The notes under the pieces: model-generated
The model's input: only the letters and a program-made list of their open reading frames with translations
Database searches by the model: none
Told to the model about the DNA's origin: nothing
Shown: piece by piece, positions 51,676 through 61,056 of the stretch
How the letters are laid out: every line of letters starts with the position of its first letter
How positions within the stretch are numbered: the first letter of the stretch is position 1
Position numbers and translations under genes: made by a program
Assembly: GCF_010500845.1 (NCBI RefSeq)
Contig: NZ_JAAAMI010000005.1
Location: 124,001-188,000, forward strand
Source of the DNA: Flagellimonas sediminis
GTDB taxonomy: Bacteria > Bacteroidota > Bacteroidia > Flavobacteriales > Flavobacteriaceae
Direction: 5' to 3'
DNA length: 64,000 nucleotides

Positions 51676-53092
51676 TAAATCCATATTGATGGGCATTCTC
51701 GCAGTAGTGGCCCTCTATTCTTGTGTGCCCACCCGCGAGATCCGGGACGAGAATACCTCGGTTCCCGAACAATACCAAAACCAGCCCACTGATACCGTGA
51801 ATACGGGGTTGGTGCAGTGGAAGGAGTTTTTCAAAGACCCCAACCTGATTGCGTTGATCGATACTGCCTTGGTCAAGAACCAGGAGTTGAACATTATGTT
51901 GCAACGGGTGGATATGTCCAAGAACGTAATCCGAGCCAAGACAGGGGAATATTTGCCCTTTGTAAACTTTCAGGCTGGTGCCGAAGTGGAAAAAGTGGGC
52001 GAGTATACCCGTAATGGTGCCGTGGAGAAGAACCTCGAGATAAAGGAAGGGGAAGAGTTTCCTGAACCATTGACCAATTATGGTCTGGGTGCCTTTGCAA
52101 CTTGGGAGCTCGATGTGTGGAAGAAGCTTCGCAACGAGAAAAAAGCGGCCGTGTTCGAATACCTTTCCAGTGTGGAAGGGAAGAACTTTATGGTTACCAA
52201 CTTGGTTGCAGAGATTGCGGATTCGTACTATGAACTGATGGCGTTGGACAACCAGTTGGCCATCATCGACCAAAACTTGGAAATTCAGCAGAACGCCCTT
52301 AAAATGGTAAAACTGCAGAAACAAGCTGCTCGTGCCACGGAACTGGCCGTACAGCGTTTCCAGGCCGAGGTATTGAAGAACCAGAGCCATAAATACGAGA
52401 TCCATCAGGAGATTGTGGAGGTTGAAAACCGACTTAATTTCTTGATCGGTAGGTCGCCACAGCATATCAATCGGGCTTCGGACAACTTTATCGATACCCC
52501 AATTGATCATCTGTATGCAGGAATTCCTTCGCAACTGCTTCAGAACCGTCCTGATGTACGTCAGGCCGAGTATGAACTGGCAGCCGCCAAATTGGATACT
52601 AAAGCGGCCAAGGCCAGTTTTTACCCTCAGTTCACCATTAAGGCCGGTTTGGGTCTAGAGGCGTTCGATACCAAATACCTGACCACCACACCGGAATCCG
52701 TTCTGTATTCGGTAATGGGGGACATGGTAGCACCTCTGATCAATAGGAATGCGATCAAGGCGCAGTATTTGAATGCTACGGATAGACAGTTGCAAGCGGT
52801 TTACGAGTACGAAAAGGCCATTTTGAACGCCTATATTGAAGTGGCCAATCAGTTGTCCAATATCGATAATTTGAAAAAGAGCTATGAATTGAAGAATGGT
52901 CAAGTGCAAGCCCTTACGGAGTCCATTGATCTTTCCACACGTTTGTTCCAATCCGCAAGGGTGGAATACATCGAGGTGCTTTTGGCGCAACGGGAAGCCC
53001 TGGAATCGAAAATGGAGCTTGTGGAGACCAAAAAAGACCAGATGCTCGCCCAGGTAAACATGTACCGGGCCTTGGGCGGCGGCTGGAATTAA
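51665..53092 (+). CDS. TolC-like outer-membrane efflux channel, NodT group
   Basis: 475 aa from an ATG at 51665, with lipobox LYSC (Cys20); a longer start at 51635 would overlap the pump gene without a signal-like N-terminus. The two OEP repeats are visible as paired long amphipathic helices (e.g. LVAEIADSYYELMALDNQLA, and IEVANQLSNIDNLKKSYELK). Forms the trimeric outer-membrane exit duct with the adaptor and pump encoded just upstream. An 11-nt overlap with the pump gene suggests coupled translation. Confidence 0.92.
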   Translation: MKNSKSILMGILAVVALYSCVPTREIRDENTSVPEQYQNQPTDTVNTGLVQWKEFFKDPNLIALIDTALVKNQELNIMLQRVDMSKNVIRAKTGEYLPFVNFQAGAEVEKVGEYTRNGAVEKNLEIKEGEEFPEPLTNYGLGAFATWELDVWKKLRNEKKAAVFEYLSSVEGKNFMVTNLVAEIADSYYELMALDNQLAIIDQNLEIQQNALKMVKLQKQAARATELAVQRFQAEVLKNQSHKYEIHQEIVEVENRLNFLIGRSPQHINRASDNFIDTPIDHLYAGIPSQLLQNRPDVRQAEYELAAAKLDTKAAKASFYPQFTIKAGLGLEAFDTKYLTTTPESVLYSVMGDMVAPLINRNAIKAQYLNATDRQLQAVYEYEKAILNAYIEVANQLSNIDNLKKSYELKNGQVQALTESIDLSTRLFQSARVEYIEVLLAQREALESKMELVETKKDQMLAQVNMYRALGGGWN

Positions 53093-53148
53093 GAACCCCC
53101 AAATCAATGGTTTGGCCTACTACCTTGGCTATTGATTTACCCAAAGCG

Positions 53149-53181
53149 AAAACCCGATTTACATTTGTAAATCGGGTTTTT
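53149..53181 (+). terminator. Terminator of the RND efflux operon
   Basis: Stem AAAACCCGATTTAC / GTAAATCGGGTTTT at 53149-53180, loop ATTT, then T. A very long perfect stem; symmetrical enough to work in both directions. Confidence 0.85.
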
Positions 53182-53216
53182 AATTTGGGATATTCAGGAT
53201 AGGTTTAAGCTGGAAA

Positions 53217-53624
53217 TTATTTCGTCCAATAATCTACGACCACCACATCTTGAATGTGCGGGCCTGCAATATCTACAAACGCCAAATGGTCGGGATGGGT
53301 AAGGTAGGAGTCACGATCTTCTTCGCTATCAAAGGTCAGAAAAAAACAGTGGGTCAACCCCTTGTTCAGGTTTTCGGGACTGTTGTTAAGGCCCCACTCC
53401 AATCCCTTGATCTCTGAGATTTTAAAAGACAGTTCATTAAAAGCGGCTTCCACGGCCGCAATATCTTCAGGCGTAGAGGTGTCCTTAAATTGGAACAGGA
53501 CCACATGTCGTAAATGGGAGGTTGGTTTTTCCATTTCGGTGTCATTTTTGGGCGTTTCTTTGGTTGGAGAATTGCATCCGACCAAAACTAGAAGGAAAAG
53601 GGTTAAAAGATTTGTTTTCATCAT
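53217..53624 (-). CDS. Dabb-domain (stress-responsive alpha/beta barrel) lipoprotein
   Basis: 135 aa. Lipobox VGC near residue 17 (LFLLVLVGC) and a linker (SPTKETPKNDTEMEKP), then a Dabb domain (LRHVVLFQFKDTSTPEDIAA, with the family's HVV and FxxEED pattern). Such ferredoxin-like dimeric barrels are widespread; ligand unknown. Periplasmic or outer-membrane anchored. Converges on the efflux terminator. Confidence 0.8.
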   Translation of the reverse strand: MMKTNLLTLFLLVLVGCNSPTKETPKNDTEMEKPTSHLRHVVLFQFKDTSTPEDIAAVEAAFNELSFKISEIKGLEWGLNNSPENLNKGLTHCFFLTFDSEEDRDSYLTHPDHLAFVDIAGPHIQDVVVVDYWTK

Positions 53625-53689
53625 GTTGTTAGTATTGAAGGTGTTTGGTTATTTACATGAATGCTTCTGTCTTTGATATGAAAAACATG

Positions 53690-54058
53690 CTACTTTTTGA
53701 ACATAAAATACACGGCCAAGATCAAAAAAATAAACGAGATGATGTGGTTTAACCGAAAAGTTTCCGTTTTAAAAACGATAAGTGTAAAAACCGCAAAGAC
53801 AACCAGCGTGATGACTTCTTGTATGACCTTTAATTGAATAAGGCTAAAAGGCCCGCCATTTTCCCTAAAACCAATCTTGTTTGCGGGAACTTGGAAGGCA
53901 TATTCAAAGAGGGCAATTCCCCAACTTACTAAAATAATCGAAATTAAGCCGAGTTTACTGAACCATTTCCACTCGGAAAACTTCAAATGGCCATACCAAG
54001 CCATCACCATGAAGGTATTGCTTATGATTAGCAATCCTATTGTTAAAAATGCTTTCAT
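53690..54058 (-). CDS. DUF486/DMT-family small membrane protein
   Basis: 122 aa, four predicted membrane helices (about 3-22, 34-52, 78-98 and 104-120), with the ANKIGFRENGG loop characteristic of DUF486. DUF486 proteins are grouped with drug/metabolite transporter half-units, so a homodimeric small-molecule transporter is possible. Function unknown. Stands 52 nt upstream of the S9 peptidase stop on the same strand. Confidence 0.82.
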   Translation of the reverse strand: MKAFLTIGLLIISNTFMVMAWYGHLKFSEWKWFSKLGLISIILVSWGIALFEYAFQVPANKIGFRENGGPFSLIQLKVIQEVITLVVFAVFTLIVFKTETFRLNHIISFIFLILAVYFMFKK

Positions 54059-54110
54059 TGGCAGATATTGACTTACAATGGATAGAATATATGGTTGCCT
54101 TTAAACTTCT

Positions 54111-56141
54111 TTATCCTTTGTCCTTATACTTCTCAAACCAAGCCAACACGCTGGCAATCTTGGCAATCAAGTTACTGGGTTTGTTGGCAATTCCATGCCC
54201 GGAATTGGGGATGCGCACCATGGCGGTTTCCACATTCTGGAGTTTTAACGCGGCATAGAACTGCTCCGATTCTGCAATAGGAGTACGGTAATCATCCTCA
54301 CCGGTCATCAACATGGTGGGCGTGGTCACATTGCCCACATACGTCAACGGAGAGCGGCGCATATAGTTTTCAGGATCTTCCCAAGGTTTTTTGCCAAACC
54401 AGTATTTAGAGAAAAATTGGATACCGTCCGCATAGAGCACAAAGCTGTACCAGTTGATTACGGGCTTGGCCACCACGGCGGCCTTAAAACGGTCCGTTTT
54501 ACCCACGATCCAAGCGGTAAGCACACCGCCACCACTGCCACCGGTAACAAATAGGTTGTCCTTGTCCACAAAGCCTTTGGCAAGCACGGCATCCACGCCG
54601 GACATGAGGTCGTCATAATCGTGGTTGGGATAATCGTGGTGGATCAGGTTCCCGAATTCCTCCCCGTAACTGGTGCTTCCGCGCGGATTGGAGTAGAGTA
54701 CCACATAACCGGCCGCGGCATAGGCCTGTATCTCGGCAGAATATACCGAACCGTAGCTGGTGAATGGGCCTCCGTGGATTTCCAGGATCATCGGGTATTT
54801 TTTGGAAGGATCAAAATCTGGGGGCGTGACCACCCAACCTTGGATTTTACGTTGATCATAGGAGGACTCCCACCAAATTTCCTCTACCTTACCCAATTTC
54901 CTAAAGGAAAACAGGTCGTCGTTCAAGGCGGTAAGACGCTTGCTGCCTTTGGTGTCGGATATTCCCAAATCGGAGGGATTGCTGGTATCCCCAATGGTAT
55001 AAGCGAACTTATTGTTGTTAGATGCCGAAAAGCTGGCCGCGTTGTAAGGACGTCCCAAAGAGAGTCCTCCCAAGCCGTCGGTAATGTCGTCCACTTTTCC
55101 AGAAAGGCTGATGGATGCCAGTTTGCCCATTCCTTTGTCCGTATAGATGAAATACAGGCCAGTGCCCTTACTGTTCCAGACCATGTCCTCCACATCGCGG
55201 TCAAAATCCTTGGAAATCAATTGGGAATTGGAACCATCGGCATTCATCACGTACAATTGGGTCAACTGATACCCTTGGTAACGGTCATCATAGCCCAGAT
55301 AAGCGATCTTGGTACCGTCGGGGGATAGCACGGGATTCGCATCAGGCCCATAACGACTGGTCAATTCCTTGATTTCTCCACTGTTTACGCTGATTTGGTA
55401 GATTTCACTGTCGGCAGGCTCAAACTCCTCTTCCTTATGAAAATTGGCACTGAAGTACAAGTGGGCATTATCTTTGGCCCAAGTGGGTCCTCCATGATCA
55501 AACTCGGTGAATGTAAGCTGTTTTGGGGTACCACCACTGATAGGCAATGTGAACAACTGCATATTTCCGCCTTTCAGATACCCTTGGCCATCACCACGGT
55601 AGTTGATTTTGTCGATGTATTTGGGAGGCGCGTTCCATTTGGCGCCTTCCGGCTTGGCGGGTAGTTTGATGATGGATTTTTCCTCGGCGGGCACAAACAT
55701 ATTAAAGGCGACGTACTTGTCATCATATGACCACGACACTTGCCCTGGGGATTGTGGCGTGTTGGTCAGGGCCATAGTTTCCTTGGTATCCAACCACATG
55801 AGGTACAATTTCATTTTTTCATCCGCCATATTGGATTTGAAAACGATCTTTTTGCCATCGTGCGACCATTTGGGTGAGAAATCGTTATGGTTTCCCGTGG
55901 TCAACGGACGGTTGTTGGACCCATCAAAATTTACGATCCAGAGGTTGGATAGATTTCGGTCCGTCATCACATCCTTAAAATTCCGCACGTAGATGATTTT
56001 GGAGCCATCGGGCGAAATCTGTGGATCGGAAACGAACTCCATGTTGAAGATGTCCAACAGTTCCAAATTGGATTGCACTTGGCTAAACCCTAAAGGGTTT
56101 ATGGCCACCAAGAGAAGCAGGGTGCCGAGTAATTTTTTCAT
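54111..56141 (-). CDS. S9-family serine peptidase (acylaminoacyl-peptidase/prolyl-oligopeptidase-like)
   Basis: 676 aa with a signal peptide (MKKLLGTLLLLVAINPLGFSQ). An N-terminal seven-bladed propeller of TolB/WD-like repeats (about 30-400, with SPDGSKI and SPDGTKI units) and a C-terminal alpha/beta hydrolase with nucleophile Ser536 in GGSGGG, Asp617 (EDDYRTP) and His649 (NSGHG). Exported to the periplasm or beyond. It removes dipeptides or acylated residues from peptide N-termini, the usual role of this group. Own transcription unit; a repeat-like remnant lies upstream at 56222. Confidence 0.92.
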   Translation of the reverse strand: MKKLLGTLLLLVAINPLGFSQVQSNLELLDIFNMEFVSDPQISPDGSKIIYVRNFKDVMTDRNLSNLWIVNFDGSNNRPLTTGNHNDFSPKWSHDGKKIVFKSNMADEKMKLYLMWLDTKETMALTNTPQSPGQVSWSYDDKYVAFNMFVPAEEKSIIKLPAKPEGAKWNAPPKYIDKINYRGDGQGYLKGGNMQLFTLPISGGTPKQLTFTEFDHGGPTWAKDNAHLYFSANFHKEEEFEPADSEIYQISVNSGEIKELTSRYGPDANPVLSPDGTKIAYLGYDDRYQGYQLTQLYVMNADGSNSQLISKDFDRDVEDMVWNSKGTGLYFIYTDKGMGKLASISLSGKVDDITDGLGGLSLGRPYNAASFSASNNNKFAYTIGDTSNPSDLGISDTKGSKRLTALNDDLFSFRKLGKVEEIWWESSYDQRKIQGWVVTPPDFDPSKKYPMILEIHGGPFTSYGSVYSAEIQAYAAAGYVVLYSNPRGSTSYGEEFGNLIHHDYPNHDYDDLMSGVDAVLAKGFVDKDNLFVTGGSGGGVLTAWIVGKTDRFKAAVVAKPVINWYSFVLYADGIQFFSKYWFGKKPWEDPENYMRRSPLTYVGNVTTPTMLMTGEDDYRTPIAESEQFYAALKLQNVETAMVRIPNSGHGIANKPSNLIAKIASVLAWFEKYKDKG

Positions 56142-56221
56142 GAGGATTGGTTTAGAAAGTTTTGATTTCTAAAAATACGGAATAATTCTCCGCAATGAGA
56201 GCAATGCTGAAGGTATTTAAG

Positions 56222-56245
56222 GGCCTTGAGCGGAGTCGAAAAGCC
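56222..56245. repeat. Isolated repeat-like sequence
   Basis: CCTTGAGCGGAGTCGAAAAG within 56222-56245 resembles the GAGCGGAGTCGAAAG repeat dispersed in flavobacterial genomes, as I recall. A separate inverted repeat TGGGATTTCATCCCA lies just after it (56246-56260). It is located between the S9 peptidase and ChaN-like genes. Confidence 0.45.
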
Positions 56246-56294
56246 TGGGATTTCATCCCAATCTTCAGAAGAAAAGAATAGAAATGCTTTTAGC

Positions 56295-57146
56295 TCAATA
56301 GGTGGTGGTCATATTGCTGTCCACACAAATGATAAAGTCCGCAATGCCCTTGTTTTCGTCTTCCAGTTTGTGCACATTGTCCTGCATCACGGTAGAGATG
56401 GTACTGTATTGCAAATCGGGGCGGTCCTTTTTCAGGTACCATAGAATACCTTCATAGTTGTTGGAATGGTAGGCTCCGTTATAATGGAGGAACAAACTTC
56501 CTTCCTTATAGTTTTTTAGGATGAAGTGTGCCATGGTGGCATCTTTGATGGCTTGGGCCATCACCAAGGTGGGACTACCGTGGTCGCCCATCATTTTGAG
56601 GATATTCTGGTATCCCGGCAATTCGGGATCAAAGGCAATGGGGAGGGGAGCAATCCATGATTTTTCTTCCACGGAAAGGGTGTCCAAGGCTTCAAATCCG
56701 CCTTTGTACACCACGCTTGCATAGCGACGGGGTACATTGGAAGCCACAAAGACCAATTTTTTGTCCTTGGCAAAGTCCACCAAAGGGGCATAATCGGTTT
56801 TGTGGTTGTTCCAAAGACGGGCAGTGGAATCCAAAGCTTTGTAATCGATGGTGCCCGCCAAATAGGCGTCCAATTCATCCTGATTGTCGGCCTCTACCAT
56901 TTCCGCACCTAGAATGAGCGGTCTTTTGGCATACAGGTCGGAAGTGAGTTCGTACTGCAACCAATGTGCAATGGGGTTGTTGTGCAGTTCCCCGAAGAGG
57001 ACCATATCCTTTTCCTCCAAACTCTTCAACATTTTTTCATAGGACACCTTTTTACCCTTGGCGTTGTAGATGACATAGGGCGCTTTTTGGGCTGAAACGG
57101 AAAAAAGGTAGAAGGTGAAGGCAAAAAGGAAGAGGAGTTTTTTCAT
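56295..57146 (-). CDS. ChaN-like haem-binding/Tiki-superfamily exported protein
   Basis: 283 aa with a signal peptide (MKKLLFLFAFTFYLFSVSA). The core VLFGELHNNPIAHWLQ (about 50-66), with Glu53 and His55, and the paired His further on (FLHYNGAYHSNNYEG, about 222-236) match the DUF399/ChaN fold. ChaN of Campylobacter binds stacked haem; related EreA/Tiki-type members are metalloproteases. Role here therefore is iron- or haem-related or hydrolytic, not decided by sequence. It lies 20 nt from the stop of gnd on the same strand. Confidence 0.82.
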   Translation of the reverse strand: MKKLLFLFAFTFYLFSVSAQKAPYVIYNAKGKKVSYEKMLKSLEEKDMVLFGELHNNPIAHWLQYELTSDLYAKRPLILGAEMVEADNQDELDAYLAGTIDYKALDSTARLWNNHKTDYAPLVDFAKDKKLVFVASNVPRRYASVVYKGGFEALDTLSVEEKSWIAPLPIAFDPELPGYQNILKMMGDHGSPTLVMAQAIKDATMAHFILKNYKEGSLFLHYNGAYHSNNYEGILWYLKKDRPDLQYSTISTVMQDNVHKLEDENKGIADFIICVDSNMTTTY

Positions 57147-57165
57147 TTCAATTTAAAATTTAGAA

Positions 57166-58578
57166 TTAATTGTCTTCCCATTCTGTATGAAAGATCCCTT
57201 CACGGTCCACGCGCTCATAGGTGTGCGAGCCAAAATAGTCGCGCTGCGCCTGGATCAAGTTCAGCGGCAATCTACTGCTGGTATAGGCATCAAAATATGT
57301 AAGGGCGTTGGAGAGTCCCGCCAAAGGAATTCCGTTTAAGGCACCATAGGCCGTCATTTCCCGAGCGGCATCCACGGTTTCCTTTACTTTTTCCACAAAG
57401 GAAGGGGAGAGCAATAGGTTTTCCAAGTTTTCATTGGCTTGGTAGGCATCCGTAATATCCGCCAGCAAAGCGGCCCGGATGATACAACCCGCCCTCCAGA
57501 TCTTGGCGATCTCGCCCAGTTCCAGTTCATACCCATATTCCTTCGAGGCATCGGCCAATTGGTGCATGCCCTGTGCATAGGTGATGATAAAGGCAAAATA
57601 TAGCGCCTGTTCCGCTTTGGAGATAAAATCAGCTTTGTCTACCGTTTTTGGTGTTGGGCGATCATAAAGGGCATCCGCTTTTATGCGTTCCTCTTTCAAG
57701 GCGGAAAGTTCCCGCATGCTCACGGCCACATCGATGGTGGGTACGGGAATACCGAGGTCCATGGCATTTTGAGAGGTCCATTTTCCGGTCCCCTTTTGTT
57801 TGGCCTTGTCCAAGATCTTGTCCACTAGTTCACCATCGCCCAAGTCGTCTTTTTGCTCAAAGATTTCCGAAGTGATTTCCACTAAAAAGGATTGTAGCCT
57901 GCCCTCGTTCCATTGGCCAAAGGTTTGGTGCAGTTCCGCATTGGAGAGTCCGCCTGCTTTTTTCAAGAGGTCATAGATTTCCGAAGTAAGTTGCATCAAC
58001 CCGTATTCGATGCCGTTGTGTACCATTTTCACGTAGTTTCCGGCCGATTTAGGGCCTAGATAGGCCACACAGGGCTCCCCTTTGTATTTGGCGGATACGG
58101 CTTCAAAAATGGGTTTTACGTGCTGATAGGCCTCCCGGGAACCGCCGGGCATGATGCTGGGACCCCTTCGGGCACCTTTGGCACCCCCGGAGACCCCTGC
58201 GCCAAAAAAGTTGATTCCCTTTTCTTTCAAATAGGCTTCGCGACGGTCGGTATCGGTAAAAAAGGAATTTCCGCCATCGATGATGATGTCACCTTTGTCC
58301 AAATGGGGCAACAAACTTTCAATGACGATGTCCACCACTTTTCCGGCCGGCACCAAAAGCATGATTTTCCGGGGTGTGGTCAGGGCATTTACGAAGGTTT
58401 TTACGTCGGAAGAGGCATTCACTTTGTCTGTATCGCCTCCCTCGGTGATCAATGCACCAACCTTTTCTTCATCCAAATCATTACCAAAAGCGGTAAATCC
58501 ATTATCGGCCACATTTAAAATAAAATTGCGTCCCATTACCCCAAGGCCCACAAGGCCAAAATCATACGTATCTGCCAT
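57166..58578 (-). CDS. gnd: 6-phosphogluconate dehydrogenase, decarboxylating
   Basis: 470 aa. Converts 6-phosphogluconate to ribulose 5-phosphate with CO2 and NADPH. The Rossmann motif GLGVMGRN (11-18) and the catalytic region SAGNYVKMVHNGIEYG (178-193) with Lys184, His187 and Glu191 are intact; the family signature GGAKGARRGPS (131-141) is present. Divergent from zwf across a 167-nt spacer and upstream of the ChaN gene. Together with zwf and pgl it completes the oxidative pentose phosphate branch. Confidence 0.97.
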   Translation of the reverse strand: MADTYDFGLVGLGVMGRNFILNVADNGFTAFGNDLDEEKVGALITEGGDTDKVNASSDVKTFVNALTTPRKIMLLVPAGKVVDIVIESLLPHLDKGDIIIDGGNSFFTDTDRREAYLKEKGINFFGAGVSGGAKGARRGPSIMPGGSREAYQHVKPIFEAVSAKYKGEPCVAYLGPKSAGNYVKMVHNGIEYGLMQLTSEIYDLLKKAGGLSNAELHQTFGQWNEGRLQSFLVEITSEIFEQKDDLGDGELVDKILDKAKQKGTGKWTSQNAMDLGIPVPTIDVAVSMRELSALKEERIKADALYDRPTPKTVDKADFISKAEQALYFAFIITYAQGMHQLADASKEYGYELELGEIAKIWRAGCIIRAALLADITDAYQANENLENLLLSPSFVEKVKETVDAAREMTAYGALNGIPLAGLSNALTYFDAYTSSRLPLNLIQAQRDYFGSHTYERVDREGIFHTEWEDN

Positions 58579-58745
58579 CTTGTATTTTTTCTTCTTCCGT
58601 TGTTAAGACAACCCTAAGGTTGCCATTTCTTGAATTACGAACCTAAAATAAACCTTATATTCGTTATGCTCAAAAAATAAACGGCTTCATTGTGTAACCT
58701 TGGAGTGCGTGTTGGATGCAATCAGCCAGAAACCAAAAAAAGATG

Positions 58746-60278
58746 ATGAAAAAGACCGAAAACCAGATGCTCGTAATTTTTGGGGCATCCGGAGATTTGA
58801 CTGCTAGAAAACTGATTCCAGCCCTTTTTAACTTGTATGTTGCCAAACACCTGCCCGAAAATTTTGTGGTACTGGGCGTTAGTCGTAGCGCATTGACCGA
58901 TGAATCTTTCCGTGACCATGTGGTTTATGAAAGTGATTATTTGAAGGAAAAACTCAAAAAACTGGGCAAGGACGAGATCAAGGGATTTGCAGATAAACTT
59001 TTCTACGAAGATTTAGGAGAAAGCTATGATACCGATTATAAAACCTTGCGCAAACGGGTGGAAGATCTGAAGGCGACCTATAAGACTTCAGGGAATATCA
59101 TTTATTACCTTTCCACTCCTCCAACCCTTTATGAAACGATTGCGCACAATCTGGCCGAGGCCGGCATGAATACCCAAAACAATGGGTGGAAGCGTTTGAT
59201 CGTGGAAAAACCATTCGGTTATAGCTTGGAAACGGCCAAAAACCTGAACAAGGGCCTCCACCAATATTTTACGGAGCCACAAATATATAGGATCGACCAT
59301 TATTTGGGTAAGGAAACTGTACAGAACCTTTTGGTGACACGATTTGCCAATAGCATTTTTGAACCGCTTTGGAACCGCAATTATATCGAACATGTAGAAA
59401 TCACCAATGCGGAAAGCGTTGGGGTAGAAAAGCGTGGCGGTTATTACGATAAATCCGGTGCATTGCGAGATATGTTCCAGAATCACTTACTTCAAATTGT
59501 TTCGTTGGTGGTCATGGAGCCGCCAATTGGGGCAGAAGCCGAAGAAATCCGGAATGAAAAAGTTAAGGCATTGAAGTCTCTTAGGGTGATGAGGGATGAA
59601 GAAGCGCTTTTCCAAAATACCATTCGGGCCCAATATGTGGAATCGGTTGTAGACGGAAAAAAGGTGAAAGGGTACCGAGAGGAAGATGGGGTAGACCCTG
59701 ATTCCACTACCGAAACGTATGCAGCTATCAAATTTTACGTGGATAATTGGAGATGGCACGGGGTACCTTTCTATGTAAGGACCGCCAAGCGGATGCCAAC
59801 GAAGGTTACCGAAGTGGTCATCCATTTTAAGGAACCGCACCACCAGATTTTCAACGAACCCGGCATGCATCGCAAGGACAATAAGCTAATCATTAGAATA
59901 CAGCCTGATGAAGGAATCTTGATCAAATTCGGTGTAAAAGTTCCAGGACAAGGATTTAAGGTAGAAAGAGCCAATCTCGATTTTTATTATTCAAGTTTGG
60001 CCGAAACCTATGTAATGGAAGCCTACGAACGACTTTTGTTGGATGCCATGCAGGGCGATGCCACTTTGTACGCCCGAGCGGATGAAGTAGAGGCTGCTTG
60101 GGAATTTGTGGACCCCATCCTCAATTATTGGCAAAAAGGAAAAGATGTGCGTATGTATGGTTATTCCGCTGGTGTTTGGGGTCCTGAAAATGCCGATGAA
60201 CTGTTTGAAGGAAAAGGATTCTGGCGCAACCCAGGGGAGAATCTGGCCGATGACCCGGGGTATTGTGTCATTTGTTGA
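58746..60278 (+). CDS. zwf: Glucose-6-phosphate 1-dehydrogenase
   Basis: 510 aa from an ATG at 58746 (an earlier in-frame ATG at 58743, and the open frame to 58716, are also possible). NADP loop GASGDLTARK (13-22), substrate-binding EKPFG (154-158), and the signature RIDHYLGKE (182-190) with catalytic His185. Oxidises glucose 6-phosphate to 6-phosphogluconolactone. The spacer before it lacks a perfect TAnnTTTG box; a TAACCTTG-like sequence (58698-58705, one mismatch) could be its -7. Followed after 52 nt by pgl. Confidence 0.96.
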   Translation: MKKTENQMLVIFGASGDLTARKLIPALFNLYVAKHLPENFVVLGVSRSALTDESFRDHVVYESDYLKEKLKKLGKDEIKGFADKLFYEDLGESYDTDYKTLRKRVEDLKATYKTSGNIIYYLSTPPTLYETIAHNLAEAGMNTQNNGWKRLIVEKPFGYSLETAKNLNKGLHQYFTEPQIYRIDHYLGKETVQNLLVTRFANSIFEPLWNRNYIEHVEITNAESVGVEKRGGYYDKSGALRDMFQNHLLQIVSLVVMEPPIGAEAEEIRNEKVKALKSLRVMRDEEALFQNTIRAQYVESVVDGKKVKGYREEDGVDPDSTTETYAAIKFYVDNWRWHGVPFYVRTAKRMPTKVTEVVIHFKEPHHQIFNEPGMHRKDNKLIIRIQPDEGILIKFGVKVPGQGFKVERANLDFYYSSLAETYVMEAYERLLLDAMQGDATLYARADEVEAAWEFVDPILNYWQKGKDVRMYGYSAGVWGPENADELFEGKGFWRNPGENLADDPGYCVIC

Positions 60279-60330
60279 TTTCAACCAGCAATGAACAATT
60301 GGGTTATCGAGGACAAAAAGATAACAATAG

Positions 60331-61056
60331 ATGGAGATAAAAATATATAAGGACAAACAAGAAGTTGCCGAGGAATTTTCGGTCTATTTTTTGGAAAAGG
60401 TCAAAGCGAACGACATTTTTCATGTGGCACTTTCTGGAGGAAGCACCCCAAAGATTGTATTCGATGTATTGGCAGAAAATTTTGCCGATCAAGTGGATTG
60501 GAACAAGGTTCATTTTTATTGGGGAGATGAGCGATGTGTGCCTCCGACAGATGATGAGAGCAACTATAAAATGACGGTGGAGCACCTGTTTTCCAAGATT
60601 GAAGTGCCTGAAGGAAACATCAACCGTATTTTGGGAGAAAAGGCCCCTAACGGTGAGGCCATGCGCTATGCCAATCTCTTGGAAATCGATTTGGATCGAG
60701 AGGATGGAGTGCCCCAATTTGATTTGGTAATCTTGGGCATGGGTGACGATGGTCATACCGCTTCCATTTTCCCCCATGAGATCCAACTTTGGAACGCCGA
60801 GGACCATTGTGTGGTGGCCACCCATCCAGATTCTGGGCAAAAGAGGGTGTCCATCAACGGAAAAGTCATCAACACCGCCAAGGAAGTGGCCTTTTTGGTC
60901 ACGGGAGCTTCAAAAGCGGAAAAAGTGGAAGCCGTTATTAAAAAGACCGAAGGATCGGAAGTTTACCCAGCATCGTTGGTCAACCCCAAATCAGGGAAGC
61001 TGGTTTGGTTTTTGGATGAGGACGCAGCGGCAAAGCTCAATCAAAATCCATCATAG
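60331..61056 (+). CDS. pgl: 6-phosphogluconolactonase
   Basis: 241 aa, DevB-type. SGGSTP (35-40), GDERCVP (65-71) and GMGDDGHTA (136-144) are the conserved motifs; the enzyme opens 6-phosphogluconolactone for gnd. Together with zwf it forms an operon (52-nt gap). The stop overlaps the 3' end of the convergent thioesterase gene by 20 nt. Cytoplasmic. ATG start at 60331. Confidence 0.96.
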   Translation: MEIKIYKDKQEVAEEFSVYFLEKVKANDIFHVALSGGSTPKIVFDVLAENFADQVDWNKVHFYWGDERCVPPTDDESNYKMTVEHLFSKIEVPEGNINRILGEKAPNGEAMRYANLLEIDLDREDGVPQFDLVILGMGDDGHTASIFPHEIQLWNAEDHCVVATHPDSGQKRVSINGKVINTAKEVAFLVTGASKAEKVEAVIKKTEGSEVYPASLVNPKSGKLVWFLDEDAAAKLNQNPS

